The notes beneath the pieces were generated by a model that saw only the letters and a program-made list of their open reading frames with translations, ran no database searches and was not told the DNA's origin. Positions 1 to 5,757 of a DNA stretch of 8,751 nucleotides are shown here, piece after piece (the first letter of the stretch is position 1; each line of letters opens with the position of its first letter). The position numbers were made by a program, and so were the translations under genes. This DNA is from Methanodesulfokora sp964525965 (GTDB lineage: Archaea > Korarchaeota > Korarchaeia > Korarchaeales > Korarchaeaceae): contig CAZGKA010000128.1 in the NCBI GenBank assembly GCA_964525965.1, positions 1 through 8,751 on the forward strand, written 5' to 3'.

Positions 1-692
1 AAGGGGATGCTGAAACCGGCACCTGTTCCGATCAACAGGTTGGCCAGGAGGAGAGACATAATCTCCCTGTTTCTGAGGACCCTGCGTACATGACCTCTTC
101 TCACCGTTTGCCTGACCTCCTCCACTGGGATCAGGATGGGTATCGCGGCGAGGTTGAGGACGCCGCTGAGAAGGATCATCCACCTGTAAGACTTGAGGTA
201 AGGAACCCCCATGTTAAACATCACGTCGGGCAGCCAGCAGACAGCTGATCCCAAGGCCATAGCTATGTTGAACGAGAAGGAGGACATGCTAAAGGCATCT
301 TCCATGATCTCCTCGGACTTATCCGCCAGCAGAGCTCCCAAGGAGGGGTAAGTCAGGGCAACTCCCACACCATCGAGCAAGGCGATCACGATCACCCAAC
401 AGATGTCGGTGAAAAACACCATGAGCATGGATGAAAGAGCGAAGATCACCAGGCCGACTGAACAGGATCTCTTTCTCCCGGTTGTATCAATGATATATCC
501 AGCTGGCAGAAGGGAAATGGAAATTATCGCTCCACTGATCATGCTGTACAGCCCTATCACAGTCCCTCCGTAACCCAACTCCTTGAAGTAAAGCTCCCAC
601 ACGGTGGCAAAGATTCCGCTCGAGAAACCCCCTAGTCCGTAGACTGCTGAGATGAGCTTCGATTCTCTGGTCATCCTTATCTCTGGGATCAT
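1..692 (-). CDS. MFS transporter, N-terminal part (runs off the left edge)
   Basis: This is a major facilitator superfamily secondary transporter of the cytoplasmic membrane. Only the first 230 codons are in the window; the frame is open to base 3 and no stop is seen. I read the start as ATG at 692 (MIPEIRMTRES). A GGTGGA ribosome site (704-699) lies 6 bases before it. The protein is strongly hydrophobic, with about six complete helices (roughly residues 13-31, 43-66, 76-94, 97-122, 136-156, 168-190) and the beginning of a seventh near 210. MFS motif A is clear between helices 2 and 3: G65-Y-I-I-D69-T-T-G72-R73-K74-R75. A charged loop at 191-210 fits the central cytoplasmic loop that separates the two six-helix halves. 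The fold assignment is firm. The substrate cannot be told from this half. The gene is divergent from the membrane pair beginning at 834. Confidence 0.85.
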   Translation of the reverse strand, partial: MIPEIRMTRESKLISAVYGLGGFSSGIFATVWELYFKELGYGGTVIGLYSMISGAIISISLLPAGYIIDTTGRKRSCSVGLVIFALSSMLMVFFTDICWVIVIALLDGVGVALTYPSLGALLADKSEEIMEDAFSMSSFSFNIAMALGSAVCWLPDVMFNMGVPYLKSYRWMILLSGVLNLAAIPILIPVEEVRQTVRRGHVRRVLRNREIMSLLLANLLIGTGAGFSIP

Positions 693-731
693 CGCACATC
701 CACCAGAACACAGCAGACTTCTCCAATTGAG

Positions 732-741
732 GTAAAAAAGT
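732..741 (-). promoter_or_regulatory. TATA-like box for the MFS gene
   Basis: Read on the minus strand the sequence is ACTTTTTTAC, about 40-49 bases before the ATG at 692. An archaeal start of transcription 22-27 bases further on would give a leader of roughly 15-20 bases that contains the GGTGGA ribosome site. Assigned by pattern and distance only. Confidence 0.4.
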
Positions 742-792
742 TACTGATAAGGGACCACATTTTCCGAGCGGAGGTCCTCCCAAAGGAAACCC

Positions 793-802
793 TTTTTATA
801 TA
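793..802 (+). promoter_or_regulatory. TATA box of the 834-1528 operon
   Basis: TTTTTATATA is a near-ideal archaeal TATA box, preceded by a purine-containing stretch (AAAGGAAAC) that could serve as the BRE. Transcription would begin around 822-826, so the ATG at 834 would have only an 8-12 base leader. It is the strongest promoter-like element in the window. Confidence 0.75.
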
Positions 803-833
803 CGGAGTTAGCTCCCCCTAGCAGGGTATATCC

Positions 834-1280
834 ATGAGTTCGGAGATCAAAACAGGGCTTATTGTAGCCGTGATAATAGGTGTCCTATTAGCTACTTTCC
901 CGCTTTACGCCCCCATAATAAGGTCGATGGTATGGGGAGAGCATTTCGGTGAGGGAGCTGCAGGACCAGGGGGATATGGACCGCAGGGACAGGAGCATCA
1001 AGGAGGACCAGGACTTCAGGGAGGAAGCACAGTAAGCGGGACGGTGAGACTGGTGAACGAGGACTCGGGAGAGCTTAAGGTGGATGACAAGACCGTGATC
1101 GTTAGGGGGGTATGGAACGTGAAGGGCATCGGCAAGGTCGGGTTCAAGAAACTTCTAACCATGGTGAAGGTAGGAGATTCCGTGAAGATCGACTGCATGC
1201 TGACGGAGAGCGGCTTGATCGCCGAGAAGATGGTTGACATATCCAAAGGACTTGTGGCCGAAAGGATAACTGGGGTGTGA
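834..1280 (+). CDS. Membrane-anchored protein with Gly/Pro/Gln-rich linker and small beta domain
   Basis: I do not recognise this 148-residue protein as a named family. One hydrophobic helix at residues 7-29, with little N-terminal extension, should anchor it in the membrane. Residues 38-64 form a low-complexity linker rich in Gly, Pro and Gln (for example GPGGYGPQGQEHQGGPG). Residues 65-138 alternate in a way typical of a small beta barrel or OB-like fold (VSGTVRLVNEDSGELKVDD, then KVGDSVKIDC). The likely arrangement is anchor, flexible spacer and outward-facing beta domain, but topology is inferred. A single Cys (C121) and no heme-binding CxxCH were found. The ATG at 834 follows the TATA box closely, so it is probably near-leaderless. 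Its stop lies inside or next to the start of the following DUF4405-like gene, so the two are almost certainly co-transcribed and may form one membrane complex. Confidence 0.8.
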   Translation: MSSEIKTGLIVAVIIGVLLATFPLYAPIIRSMVWGEHFGEGAAGPGGYGPQGQEHQGGPGLQGGSTVSGTVRLVNEDSGELKVDDKTVIVRGVWNVKGIGKVGFKKLLTMVKVGDSVKIDCMLTESGLIAEKMVDISKGLVAERITGV

Positions 1281-1282
1281 TC

Positions 1283-1528
1283 ATGGGAGTCGTTTATGAG
1301 ATAAGGAGGACGGTAGCGCTGATAATACTGTTCTCCGGTCTGGTGGTTCTCGCCACGGGCATAATGATGACCATAGCTCCCGCCAACCTCAAGAACATGT
1401 CTCTCTTCGGGGTTCCAAGGTTCGGCCGTGAACTGCACAAATATGCAGCGTTCGTGCTGGCCGGAGCCTCTGTGATCCACGTATATCTGAACTGGTCCTC
1501 TATAAAGAGGTACCTGGGCCTCTCCTAG
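1283..1528 (+). CDS. Small two-helix DUF4405-like membrane protein, possible heme b binder
   Basis: An 81-residue protein with two transmembrane helices, about residues 10-31 and 54-70. The second region, LHKYAAFVLAGASVIHVYLNW, looks like the DUF4405 family, whose members carry a similar His-aromatic start and a His followed by an N-W end. H52 and H66 are 14 residues apart (H-x13-H). Cytochrome b helices use the same spacing to give one ligand to each of two stacked hemes, so heme binding is a reasonable inference but unproven; a homodimer would be needed. I chose ATG 1283 because GGGGTG (1272-1277) sits 5 bases before it. A GTG at 1277, overlapping the previous stop by four bases, would add Met-Ile. 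T-tracts follow the stop directly. The gene is translationally coupled to the anchored beta-domain protein. Confidence 0.75.
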   Translation: MGVVYEIRRTVALIILFSGLVVLATGIMMTIAPANLKNMSLFGVPRFGRELHKYAAFVLAGASVIHVYLNWSSIKRYLGLS

Positions 1529-1551
1529 TTTTTTAACATAGAGAGATTTTT
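1529..1551 (+). terminator. T-tract terminator region after the membrane pair
   Basis: Six T residues begin immediately after the TAG stop (1529-1534), and five more occur at 1547-1551. Archaeal intrinsic termination mainly needs such T runs and no strong hairpin. The second run, ATTTTTAG, could alternatively serve as a TATA-like element for the methyltransferase gene at 1584. Confidence 0.5.
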
Positions 1552-1558
1552 AGAAAGA

Positions 1559-1566
1559 CTTAAACA
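1559..1566 (+). promoter_or_regulatory. Possible TATA element for the methyltransferase gene
   Basis: CTTAAACA lies 18-25 bases before the GTG at 1584, which would place transcription start at or just past the start codon. The T-rich ATTTTTAG at 1545-1552 is an alternative with a more comfortable spacing. Both are weak matches. Confidence 0.3.
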
Positions 1567-1583
1567 AGTTCATTGGGTTATCG

Positions 1584-2219
1584 GTGAGAAGAGCGGAGAT
1601 CGCCCGGTGGCTTCTGAGGATCACGCATAAGGCGGTTCCTAGAGTAAAGACATACTTCAGGTTCTGTGGTATGAAGCTGTACATACCCTACTCGGTTTTC
1701 AATCCAGTCCTCACCGCCTCCACAGAGCTTCTGATAAAAAATCTCGATCCCAAAGGTGTGATGGTGGAGATGGGATCCGGATCAGGCGCGATCTCAATAT
1801 ACGCGGCTTTGAACTTCGACCTGAAGATGATTCTTGGTTATGACATAAATCCGGTGGCTGTGGCCGCCTCTAGGCTGAACGCTAGGATGAACAACGCCAA
1901 CGCGAGTTTTCAGCTCGGGAGTCCTCACATAAAAGCGGATTACATGATCATGAATCCTCCGTATCTGCCCGTGGATCCTTTAGATAGCCTCGACCTGAAC
2001 TGGTGTGGGGGCACAGATCTGAGGATCCTGAGAGGCATGCTCGAGCATGCCTCCAAGTTGTTGAGATACGGAGGAGAGTTGATGACGACGACCTCCTCTC
2101 TGACGGGGGTGGACACCACCATGTCGATCATGAGGAGGTGCGGCCTCAATCCTCGAGTGAGCGACTTCCGTCTAACTCCTCTGGATATGGTGTACGTGAT
2201 TCGGGGAGTTAAGTCTTGA
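1584..2219 (+). CDS. HemK/PrmC-like class I SAM-dependent methyltransferase
   Basis: A Rossmann-fold methyltransferase of 211 residues. The SAM-binding motif I is VEMGSGSG (residues 61-68). D87 in GYDINP is the expected ribose-binding acidic residue, and NPPY at 124-127 is the signature of methyltransferases acting on planar amide or amino nitrogen. The later WCGGTDLRIL (140-149) and the SSL segment also fit the HemK/Mtq2 group, whose known archaeal/eukaryal members modify the Gln of the GGQ motif in class 1 release factor, with Trm112 as partner. The length matches the short HemK2 type, which has no separate N-terminal helical domain. The N-terminal region reads MKLYIPYSVFNPVLTASTELL rather than the usual VYxPxxDS, so the substrate is uncertain. 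The start is GTG 1584, the first usual start codon after the in-frame TAG at 1551; no good ribosome site precedes it, which suggests near-leaderless translation. Confidence 0.8.
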   Translation: MRRAEIARWLLRITHKAVPRVKTYFRFCGMKLYIPYSVFNPVLTASTELLIKNLDPKGVMVEMGSGSGAISIYAALNFDLKMILGYDINPVAVAASRLNARMNNANASFQLGSPHIKADYMIMNPPYLPVDPLDSLDLNWCGGTDLRILRGMLEHASKLLRYGGELMTTTSSLTGVDTTMSIMRRCGLNPRVSDFRLTPLDMVYVIRGVKS

Positions 2220-2249
2220 CCGGCCGTCGCCTTCAACCGAGAAATCAGG

Positions 2250-2270
2250 AAAAATTTTTACAGAGGGGAG
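2250..2270 (+). promoter_or_regulatory. TATA-like tract and a strong ribosome-site sequence before the 2314 gene
   Basis: AAAAATTTTTA (2250-2260) is the only A/T-rich box in this gap and would direct transcription from about 2277-2285. GGGGAGG (2264-2270) is a very good Shine-Dalgarno match, but it sits 6 bases before ATG 2277, which opens a different frame, and 43 bases before the GTG at 2314. The two signals compete: if the TATA reading is right, the ribosome site would not be transcribed. Confidence 0.35.
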
Positions 2271-2313
2271 GCCTTAATGTCTCGAGACCGGTGGGCTAGG
2301 TCGCCCAGCAAAG

Positions 2314-2967
2314 GTGAGGCGGTTGAAATACAGATCCGTCGTACACTTCTTGGAAAAAACTCTGCCGAGTGGATGTGAGATATCAAGCTGGACCGGTGGA
2401 GAGGAAGGATTCCATGTGCTCCTAAGGGTCGAGAAAGTTCCCGCTCTTCTCAGCTATGAGCAGGTATCTGAAGAGTGGTGCTACACCTTGAGGATATTTG
2501 GGAGAGCCTTCTTGGACACGGAGGTAGATAATTGGAAGGTCTCCATAGTGTACTCAAAGAGCGGCCTTAGAGGATCGTACGGTGACCCCTTGATAGAACC
2601 TAAAGGAGCGTTGACCGTCTTCAAGGCGGTGGAGGTACTTCATCTGATGGAAAGATACAGGGAGAACGTCTGGTCGAAGAGAAAAGTACCTAAATCCGTA
2701 AGCGTGTGGATGAAAGCTACCTCCGGTGTCTGCTATCTATCAGCCGCGGCGGTGGATGAATCAAGCAGGACCAGCAAGGAGGGGATGACCTCACTCATGT
2801 TGACAGTTATGGAAGCCTTTAACTGTCTCAAAGGATCGTTTGGTGAGATAAGTAACGATGTACTGCTTGTCTCCCCTTATTCTCATCATTGGTGGCTTCT
2901 CGATGTCGCCAACGCTATGAGCGTGAAGAGACTTCTGCCGAACGCTGAGGTAGTTCAGGTGGAATGA
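2314..2967 (+). CDS. Unrecognised soluble protein
   Basis: I do not recognise this 217-residue protein. It has no signal peptide, no membrane helix, no Cys cluster and no known catalytic motif. It looks like a mixed alpha/beta cytoplasmic protein, rich in aromatic residues, with Trp at 26, 55, 74, 120, 132, 193 and 194. The C-terminal part contains SPYSHHWWLLDVANAMSVKRLLP, where the H190-H191-W-W cluster is distinctive. Codon use matches the neighbouring genes and the frame is long and clean, so it is probably real. The start is unsettled. GTG 2314 has no ribosome site (an in-frame TAA lies at 2275), while a strong site upstream serves ATG 2277 in another frame. The last 13 bases overlap the end of the phosphodiesterase gene on the opposite strand. 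Confidence 0.65.
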   Translation: MRRLKYRSVVHFLEKTLPSGCEISSWTGGEEGFHVLLRVEKVPALLSYEQVSEEWCYTLRIFGRAFLDTEVDNWKVSIVYSKSGLRGSYGDPLIEPKGALTVFKAVEVLHLMERYRENVWSKRKVPKSVSVWMKATSGVCYLSAAAVDESSRTSKEGMTSLMLTVMEAFNCLKGSFGEISNDVLLVSPYSHHWWLLDVANAMSVKRLLPNAEVVQVE

Positions 2968-4109
2968 ACCCCCTCTCTCATCTCATCCACGGTTCCATAG
3001 TACAGTCTTATCGTGATCTCCCTCCTGTGAAGACCTCCGTGCCCCCCGACGGGATACTCTCTTCCCTCATCCCTCCTGAAGTCATGCCACATTCCCAGCC
3101 CGTCCGGAGGGACTGCCACAAGATCTCCGATCCTGTCCTCATGTTGCTCGTTGAACTGACCAAAGAGACCCGATTTGATGGCCTCCTCCCTCTCGAGAAC
3201 ATACATTCCCAGCTCGTTCATCATGGATTTCACCCTATCCACCTCCTCGGTGTACAGGTAGGAGGCTCTAAGATCTCCTGTGGGGGGCATCCTCAGGGAG
3301 TTCAGAATGTCCCTCCTCTCGTTCGTGAGGATCCGGTTCCTCACATCACACATTCCGTGATCGCCCAAGAATAGGACGAGCGTCTTTCTAGGGCTCCGGA
3401 TCCTATCAATGAAGACTTCCTGAAAGAGCTTGGCTGCCTGTCTAAACTCCTCTTTGAAGTTCTCTGAGTCAGGTCCCCTCATGTGACCTATAGCATCCAG
3501 GGATCCCCAGTAGGCGTAGATGAGCTTGGCGTCTCCCCCCTCCGCCTCCCTCCTGAGGGATATCAGGAGATCGGTCAAGCTTATGCAGGACCTCCCCTCA
3601 CATCCTCTGAGAGTAAGTCTGGACAATCCGTTTCCTTGAATCTTTCTATCAGCAAAGTAGACGGATTTTCCATCCATCAATTCAAATAACGTCTTTCCAA
3701 AACTTTCAGGTTTGAGGCCCATGTTTATCAGTCCATCGGAACCGCCCACATAGGCCGGGTGGAGCTTTATCATGTTGCCGATGACCCCGAGCTCCTTTAA
3801 GTATATGGAGAAGCCCAGGCATCCGTGTTCACCCGGATGAAGTCCTGTGGAGAGGGTCGTGAGGGCCGTTGCCGTCGTCGAGGGGAACGTCGAGGTGAGG
3901 CTTATCCACCTGCGCATGAAGGGCAGAGGCTCGATCAACTCGCCGGCCGCGTCGAGGAGGAACAACACAATTTTGTCCACATCATAGTCGAGCTCCTCGA
4001 GAACAGGTCTATCCTCTAGGGCCTTCGATCCAAGAAGCCACGAGATCGTGGGGGCTAAACAAGCTATGTTTCTGGTGTAGTCGGGCAGCATGAATCCCTC
4101 GGGCAGCAT
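2955..4109 (-). CDS. Type I phosphodiesterase/nucleotide pyrophosphatase family protein
   Basis: A 384-residue member of the alkaline phosphatase superfamily (PF01663 type), which hydrolyses phosphate mono- or diesters with two metal ions and a Thr nucleophile. All seven expected residues are visible: D53 (FLLDAAGE), T79 (FPSTTATALTTLSTG, aligned by its distance to the TG that follows), D205 and H209 (WGSLDAIGHM), D250 and H251 (FLGDHGM), and H357 (GGHGG). The segment STGLHPGEHG (87-96) is the family's usual TG-x-x-P-x-x-HG stretch. No signal peptide or membrane helix is seen, so it is probably cytoplasmic; the natural substrate is unknown. ATG 4109 has AGGAG 5 bases before it. A second ATG at 4091 begins the same peptide again (MLPEGFMLPD). 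Downstream it overlaps the 2314 gene tail to tail. Confidence 0.88.
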   Translation of the reverse strand: MLPEGFMLPDYTRNIACLAPTISWLLGSKALEDRPVLEELDYDVDKIVLFLLDAAGELIEPLPFMRRWISLTSTFPSTTATALTTLSTGLHPGEHGCLGFSIYLKELGVIGNMIKLHPAYVGGSDGLINMGLKPESFGKTLFELMDGKSVYFADRKIQGNGLSRLTLRGCEGRSCISLTDLLISLRREAEGGDAKLIYAYWGSLDAIGHMRGPDSENFKEEFRQAAKLFQEVFIDRIRSPRKTLVLFLGDHGMCDVRNRILTNERRDILNSLRMPPTGDLRASYLYTEEVDRVKSMMNELGMYVLEREEAIKSGLFGQFNEQHEDRIGDLVAVPPDGLGMWHDFRRDEGREYPVGGHGGLHRREITIRLYYGTVDEMREGVHST

Positions 4110-4110
4110 G

Positions 4111-4126
4111 GTTTCTCCTGAGAAAC
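4111..4126. promoter_or_regulatory. Perfect inverted repeat over the phosphodiesterase ribosome site
   Basis: GTTTCTC-CT-GAGAAAC has two 7-base arms around a 2-base centre, ending one base before the minus-strand ATG at 4109. It contains the AGGAG ribosome site. The centre is too short for the full stem to form as an RNA hairpin, so a protein-binding operator is likelier than a riboswitch-type hairpin. It may also be chance. Confidence 0.35.
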
Positions 4127-4138
4127 TGCTGACACTCC

Positions 4139-4147
4139 CTAAAAAGT
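4139..4147 (-). promoter_or_regulatory. TATA-like box for the phosphodiesterase gene
   Basis: On the minus strand CTTTTTAGG lies about 30-38 bases before ATG 4109, preceded by a purine-rich GGGGAAGAA that could act as BRE. Transcription would begin near 4115-4120, inside the inverted repeat at 4111-4126. Confidence 0.4.
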
Positions 4148-4175
4148 TCTTCCCCTCCTCGACAGAACTTGAGGC

Positions 4176-4201
4176 ATCAAAGAAAGGAGGAGAGAAAAGG
4201 G
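4176..4201 (-). terminator. Pyrimidine-rich tract downstream of the secreted-protein gene
   Basis: Read on the minus strand the segment is CCCTTTTCTCTCCTCCTTTCTTTG, 33 bases or more past the stop of the secreted-protein gene. Archaeal terminators are often T-rich stretches of this sort, but the interspersed C residues make it only a possible one. Confidence 0.3.
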
Positions 4202-4233
4202 TCGCTCACTCTAAGGGTCTGAACCTCACCATG

Positions 4234-4695
4234 TCACGGACCGGGTGTTCTCTTGATCAGGTGATCTGGAACTTTGAATGCGAGGACAAGAAAACAGGTT
4301 CCTTGCGGAGTATCAGCAGACCCCACCATCAGCAGGAACTTGTGTCCCCCTCTCTCGATCACCCTGAGACTGTGCAGGGACAGGTGGACGGATCCGTCGC
4401 TGGACTTCATGTCCATTAGGAGTACCCTCTTAACCCTGATCAAATATCCAGATAGCTTATAGCTCGCGTTGTTCACCGAGAAGATGCCTTCAGCGTAGGC
4501 ATATCCTTCATCCCGAGTTACATTGGCCGTCAGGCTCGCGAGAACCCTCGTCTTATTACCCTCGCTCATGAGAATTCCAAATCCTCGTATGCTTCTGATC
4601 TCATGCTTTCCGACATGGCCAGCGGCGCTTGCTATCAGAGGGACAGACAAGAGACTCACCATCACGATCACGAGCGGCAGATGTTTCCAGATCAT
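4234..4695 (-). CDS. Small secreted protein, function unknown
   Basis: A 153-residue protein that I do not recognise. It starts with a classic Sec signal peptide: K4, a hydrophobic core at residues 6-21, and a likely cleavage after ASA (22-24). The mature part of about 130 residues is beta-rich, with alternating hydrophobic strands such as YKLSGYLIRVKRVLLMDM and HKFLLMVGSAD. It carries three N-glycosylation sequons (N47-K-T, N58-V-T, N76-A-S), consistent with an archaeal cell-surface protein. There is one Cys (C134) and no second membrane helix, so it is released or held non-covalently. The ATG at 4695 follows a GGGAAGG purine stretch and a TATA-like CTTTATTG. The gene is divergent from the membrane-protein/regulator operon beginning at 4846 and shares its control region, so it may be a target of that regulator. 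Confidence 0.7.
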   Translation of the reverse strand: MIWKHLPLVIVMVSLLSVPLIASAAGHVGKHEIRSIRGFGILMSEGNKTRVLASLTANVTRDEGYAYAEGIFSVNNASYKLSGYLIRVKRVLLMDMKSSDGSVHLSLHSLRVIERGGHKFLLMVGSADTPQGTCFLVLAFKVPDHLIKRTPGP

Positions 4696-4724
4696 TGCCT
4701 TCCCTGTCCATGGCTGATCTTGGT

Positions 4725-4732
4725 CAATAAAG
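4725..4732 (-). promoter_or_regulatory. TATA-like box for the secreted-protein gene
   Basis: CTTTATTG on the minus strand, 30-37 bases before ATG 4695. This would give a leader of about 8 bases or so. Confidence 0.4.
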
Positions 4733-4747
4733 TCCTTATGAACGGAT

Positions 4748-4811
4748 TGTACATGCGAGGACCGGAATGTTCAAACAATCGTTCCTAAACCAAGGTACGA
4801 ATTGTTCACAA
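4748..4811. repeat. Three TGTnCA-core palindromes between divergent genes
   Basis: TGTACA (4748-4753), TGTTCAAACA (4768-4777) and TTGTTCACAA (4802-4811) are each self-complementary, or nearly so around a 2-base centre, and share a TGTnCA core. The last ends 2 bases before the TATA box at 4814. They lie between two divergent promoters, one of which drives a winged-helix regulator gene, so they are candidate operators. No binding data support this. Confidence 0.4.
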
Positions 4812-4813
4812 GA

Positions 4814-4821
4814 TTAAATAA
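4814..4821 (+). promoter_or_regulatory. TATA box of the membrane-protein/regulator operon
   Basis: TTAAATAA lies 25-32 bases before the GTG at 4846. The spacing puts the transcription start almost on the start codon, so the first gene would be leaderless. This agrees with the lack of a properly spaced ribosome site there. Confidence 0.55.
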
Positions 4822-4845
4822 TGACCGAGGTCCACGGATGATCAG

Positions 4846-5445
4846 GTGCTGGCGGTGCTCCTCCTTCATCTCATAAGGTCAGAACTCCCCCTCTACCTGA
4901 TCCAAGCTGTTATAGCATTCTTCATAGGCTACAGAGCCGTGAAGTTCTACAACCTCAGCAAGGAGAAGATCTTCCTGCATCTGAACATAGCCTTTCTGCT
5001 GCTGGGCGCGGGGTCCCTGACCTACTTCCTGGGCTCGTCAACAGCCCTCCTGTTGGTGAGGTATCCCCGCGCTCTGGAATCCGGTTTCGCAGCTTCTCTT
5101 CTCGGAGGAGCCAGCCTGATCTTGGTGGTGTCCGAGGTACTCGCTTACACATCCCTTGCCCTCGGATACGTGCATCGGGAGAGGGTTGCGGCGCCGCTGC
5201 TCTTCACCATAGGCATAATGACCCTGTCCAACCTGATATGCCTCTTCCTGCTGATATACATAGTGATGAACCTGTTCATCGCTTACTCAAGAGGGAGAAG
5301 CAAAAGAACTTTGACGGTGCTCCTCGGCTTCGTCCTGATGTCTTTAGGGCACACCGTCCCCATGATACCCACCTTCCAGCTTCAGCTCCTCGGCGAGCTC
5401 CTCAGGACCTCCGGGCTCGTTCTGATACTCCTATCGCTGAGGTGA
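4846..5445 (+). CDS. Six-helix integral membrane protein, function unknown
   Basis: A 199-residue polytopic membrane protein that I cannot assign. Six hydrophobic segments are visible, at about residues 12-31, 42-64, 84-107, 115-146, 155-175 and 181-198, joined by short loops with Arg/Lys clusters (SRGRSKR at 148-154, HRERV at 110-114). There is no soluble domain. Possible conserved polar positions inside helices are H45, E97, H169 and E184. The shape resembles the sensor-like membrane domains found beside archaeal regulators, which would fit its partner, but this is inference. GTG 4846 fits a leaderless start from the TATA box at 4814; another in-frame GTG is at 4855. Its stop (TGA 5443-5445) shares a base with the ATG of the winged-helix gene, so the two are translated together and may work as a sensor/regulator pair. 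Confidence 0.75.
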   Translation: MLAVLLLHLIRSELPLYLIQAVIAFFIGYRAVKFYNLSKEKIFLHLNIAFLLLGAGSLTYFLGSSTALLLVRYPRALESGFAASLLGGASLILVVSEVLAYTSLALGYVHRERVAAPLLFTIGIMTLSNLICLFLLIYIVMNLFIAYSRGRSKRTLTVLLGFVLMSLGHTVPMIPTFQLQLLGELLRTSGLVLILLSLR

Positions 5446-5723
5446 TGTCCTTGCCCTACAGATCCAGGCTGGCGATATACGCCGATATGCTGCAGGTGAT
5501 CATGGAGGAGGGGGATGCCTGCCCGACGAGGGTCCTTCAGAGGGCAAATCTCTCATGGGACCGCCTGAACAGGTATCTGAACGATCTCAAGGAGAGAGAT
5601 CTCGTGGAGGAAGTTCCGAAGGAGGACTCCAAGATCTACCGAATAACGGAGAAGGGCAGGCAATTCCTCAGGGAGTTCGAGAGGATGAGAAGGGTTCTCG
5701 AGGCCTTCGGATTCGATATATAG
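5445..5723 (+). CDS. Archaeal winged-helix transcriptional regulator (HTH_45-like)
   Basis: A 92-residue DNA-binding protein. It opens with RSRLAIYADMLQVIMEEGDA (6-25), followed by the recognition region CPTRVLQRANLSWDRLNRYLNDLKERDLVEE (26-56) and a wing with KIYRITEKGRQFLREFERM (63-81). The order R-S-R-L, T-R-V-x-x-R-A-N-L-S, R-Y-L and I-T-E-K-G-R-x-F-L is typical of the small archaeal HTH_45 winged-helix family (PF14947). These are usually single-domain regulators with no ligand domain. I place the start at ATG 5445, overlapping the upstream TGA, because the family begins just here. The frame stays open further upstream to 5238, but that part lies inside the membrane gene and has no regulator-like sequence. 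A GAGGTG sits directly against the ATG, and TTG 5451 is an alternative start. Likely targets are its own operon and the divergent secreted-protein gene. Confidence 0.85.
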   Translation: MSLPYRSRLAIYADMLQVIMEEGDACPTRVLQRANLSWDRLNRYLNDLKERDLVEEVPKEDSKIYRITEKGRQFLREFERMRRVLEAFGFDI

Positions 5724-5757
5724 AGAAGCATTAAGAGAAAGCCAGAACTCATCTAGC

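Noticed and set aside
487..783. A 98-codon open frame on the minus strand
   Set aside because: It overlaps the MFS gene in a shifted frame; the MFS frame gives helices and motif A.
1016..1480. A 154-codon open frame on the minus strand
   Set aside because: It is antisense to the membrane pair, crossing both genes, and has no recognisable features; the plus-strand genes have a promoter, ribosome site and membrane helices.
2277..2320. Start of an SRP RNA or a tRNA fragment (GGGCTAGGTCGCCC)
   Set aside because: The short GGGC/GCCC pairing resembles archaeal 7S RNA only over a few bases. The following 650 bases are protein-coding, leaving no room for the rest of the RNA, and no T-arm or cloverleaf could be drawn.
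4821..4841. ATGACCGAGG... six-codon frame before the membrane gene
   Set aside because: It would lie upstream of the transcription start predicted from the TATA box at 4814, which it overlaps, so it is not expected to be translated.
5238..5444. A longer N-terminus for the winged-helix regulator
   Set aside because: The frame is open, but the added 69 residues are Arg/Pro/His-rich out-of-frame reading of the membrane gene. The family begins at RSRL, right after ATG 5445.
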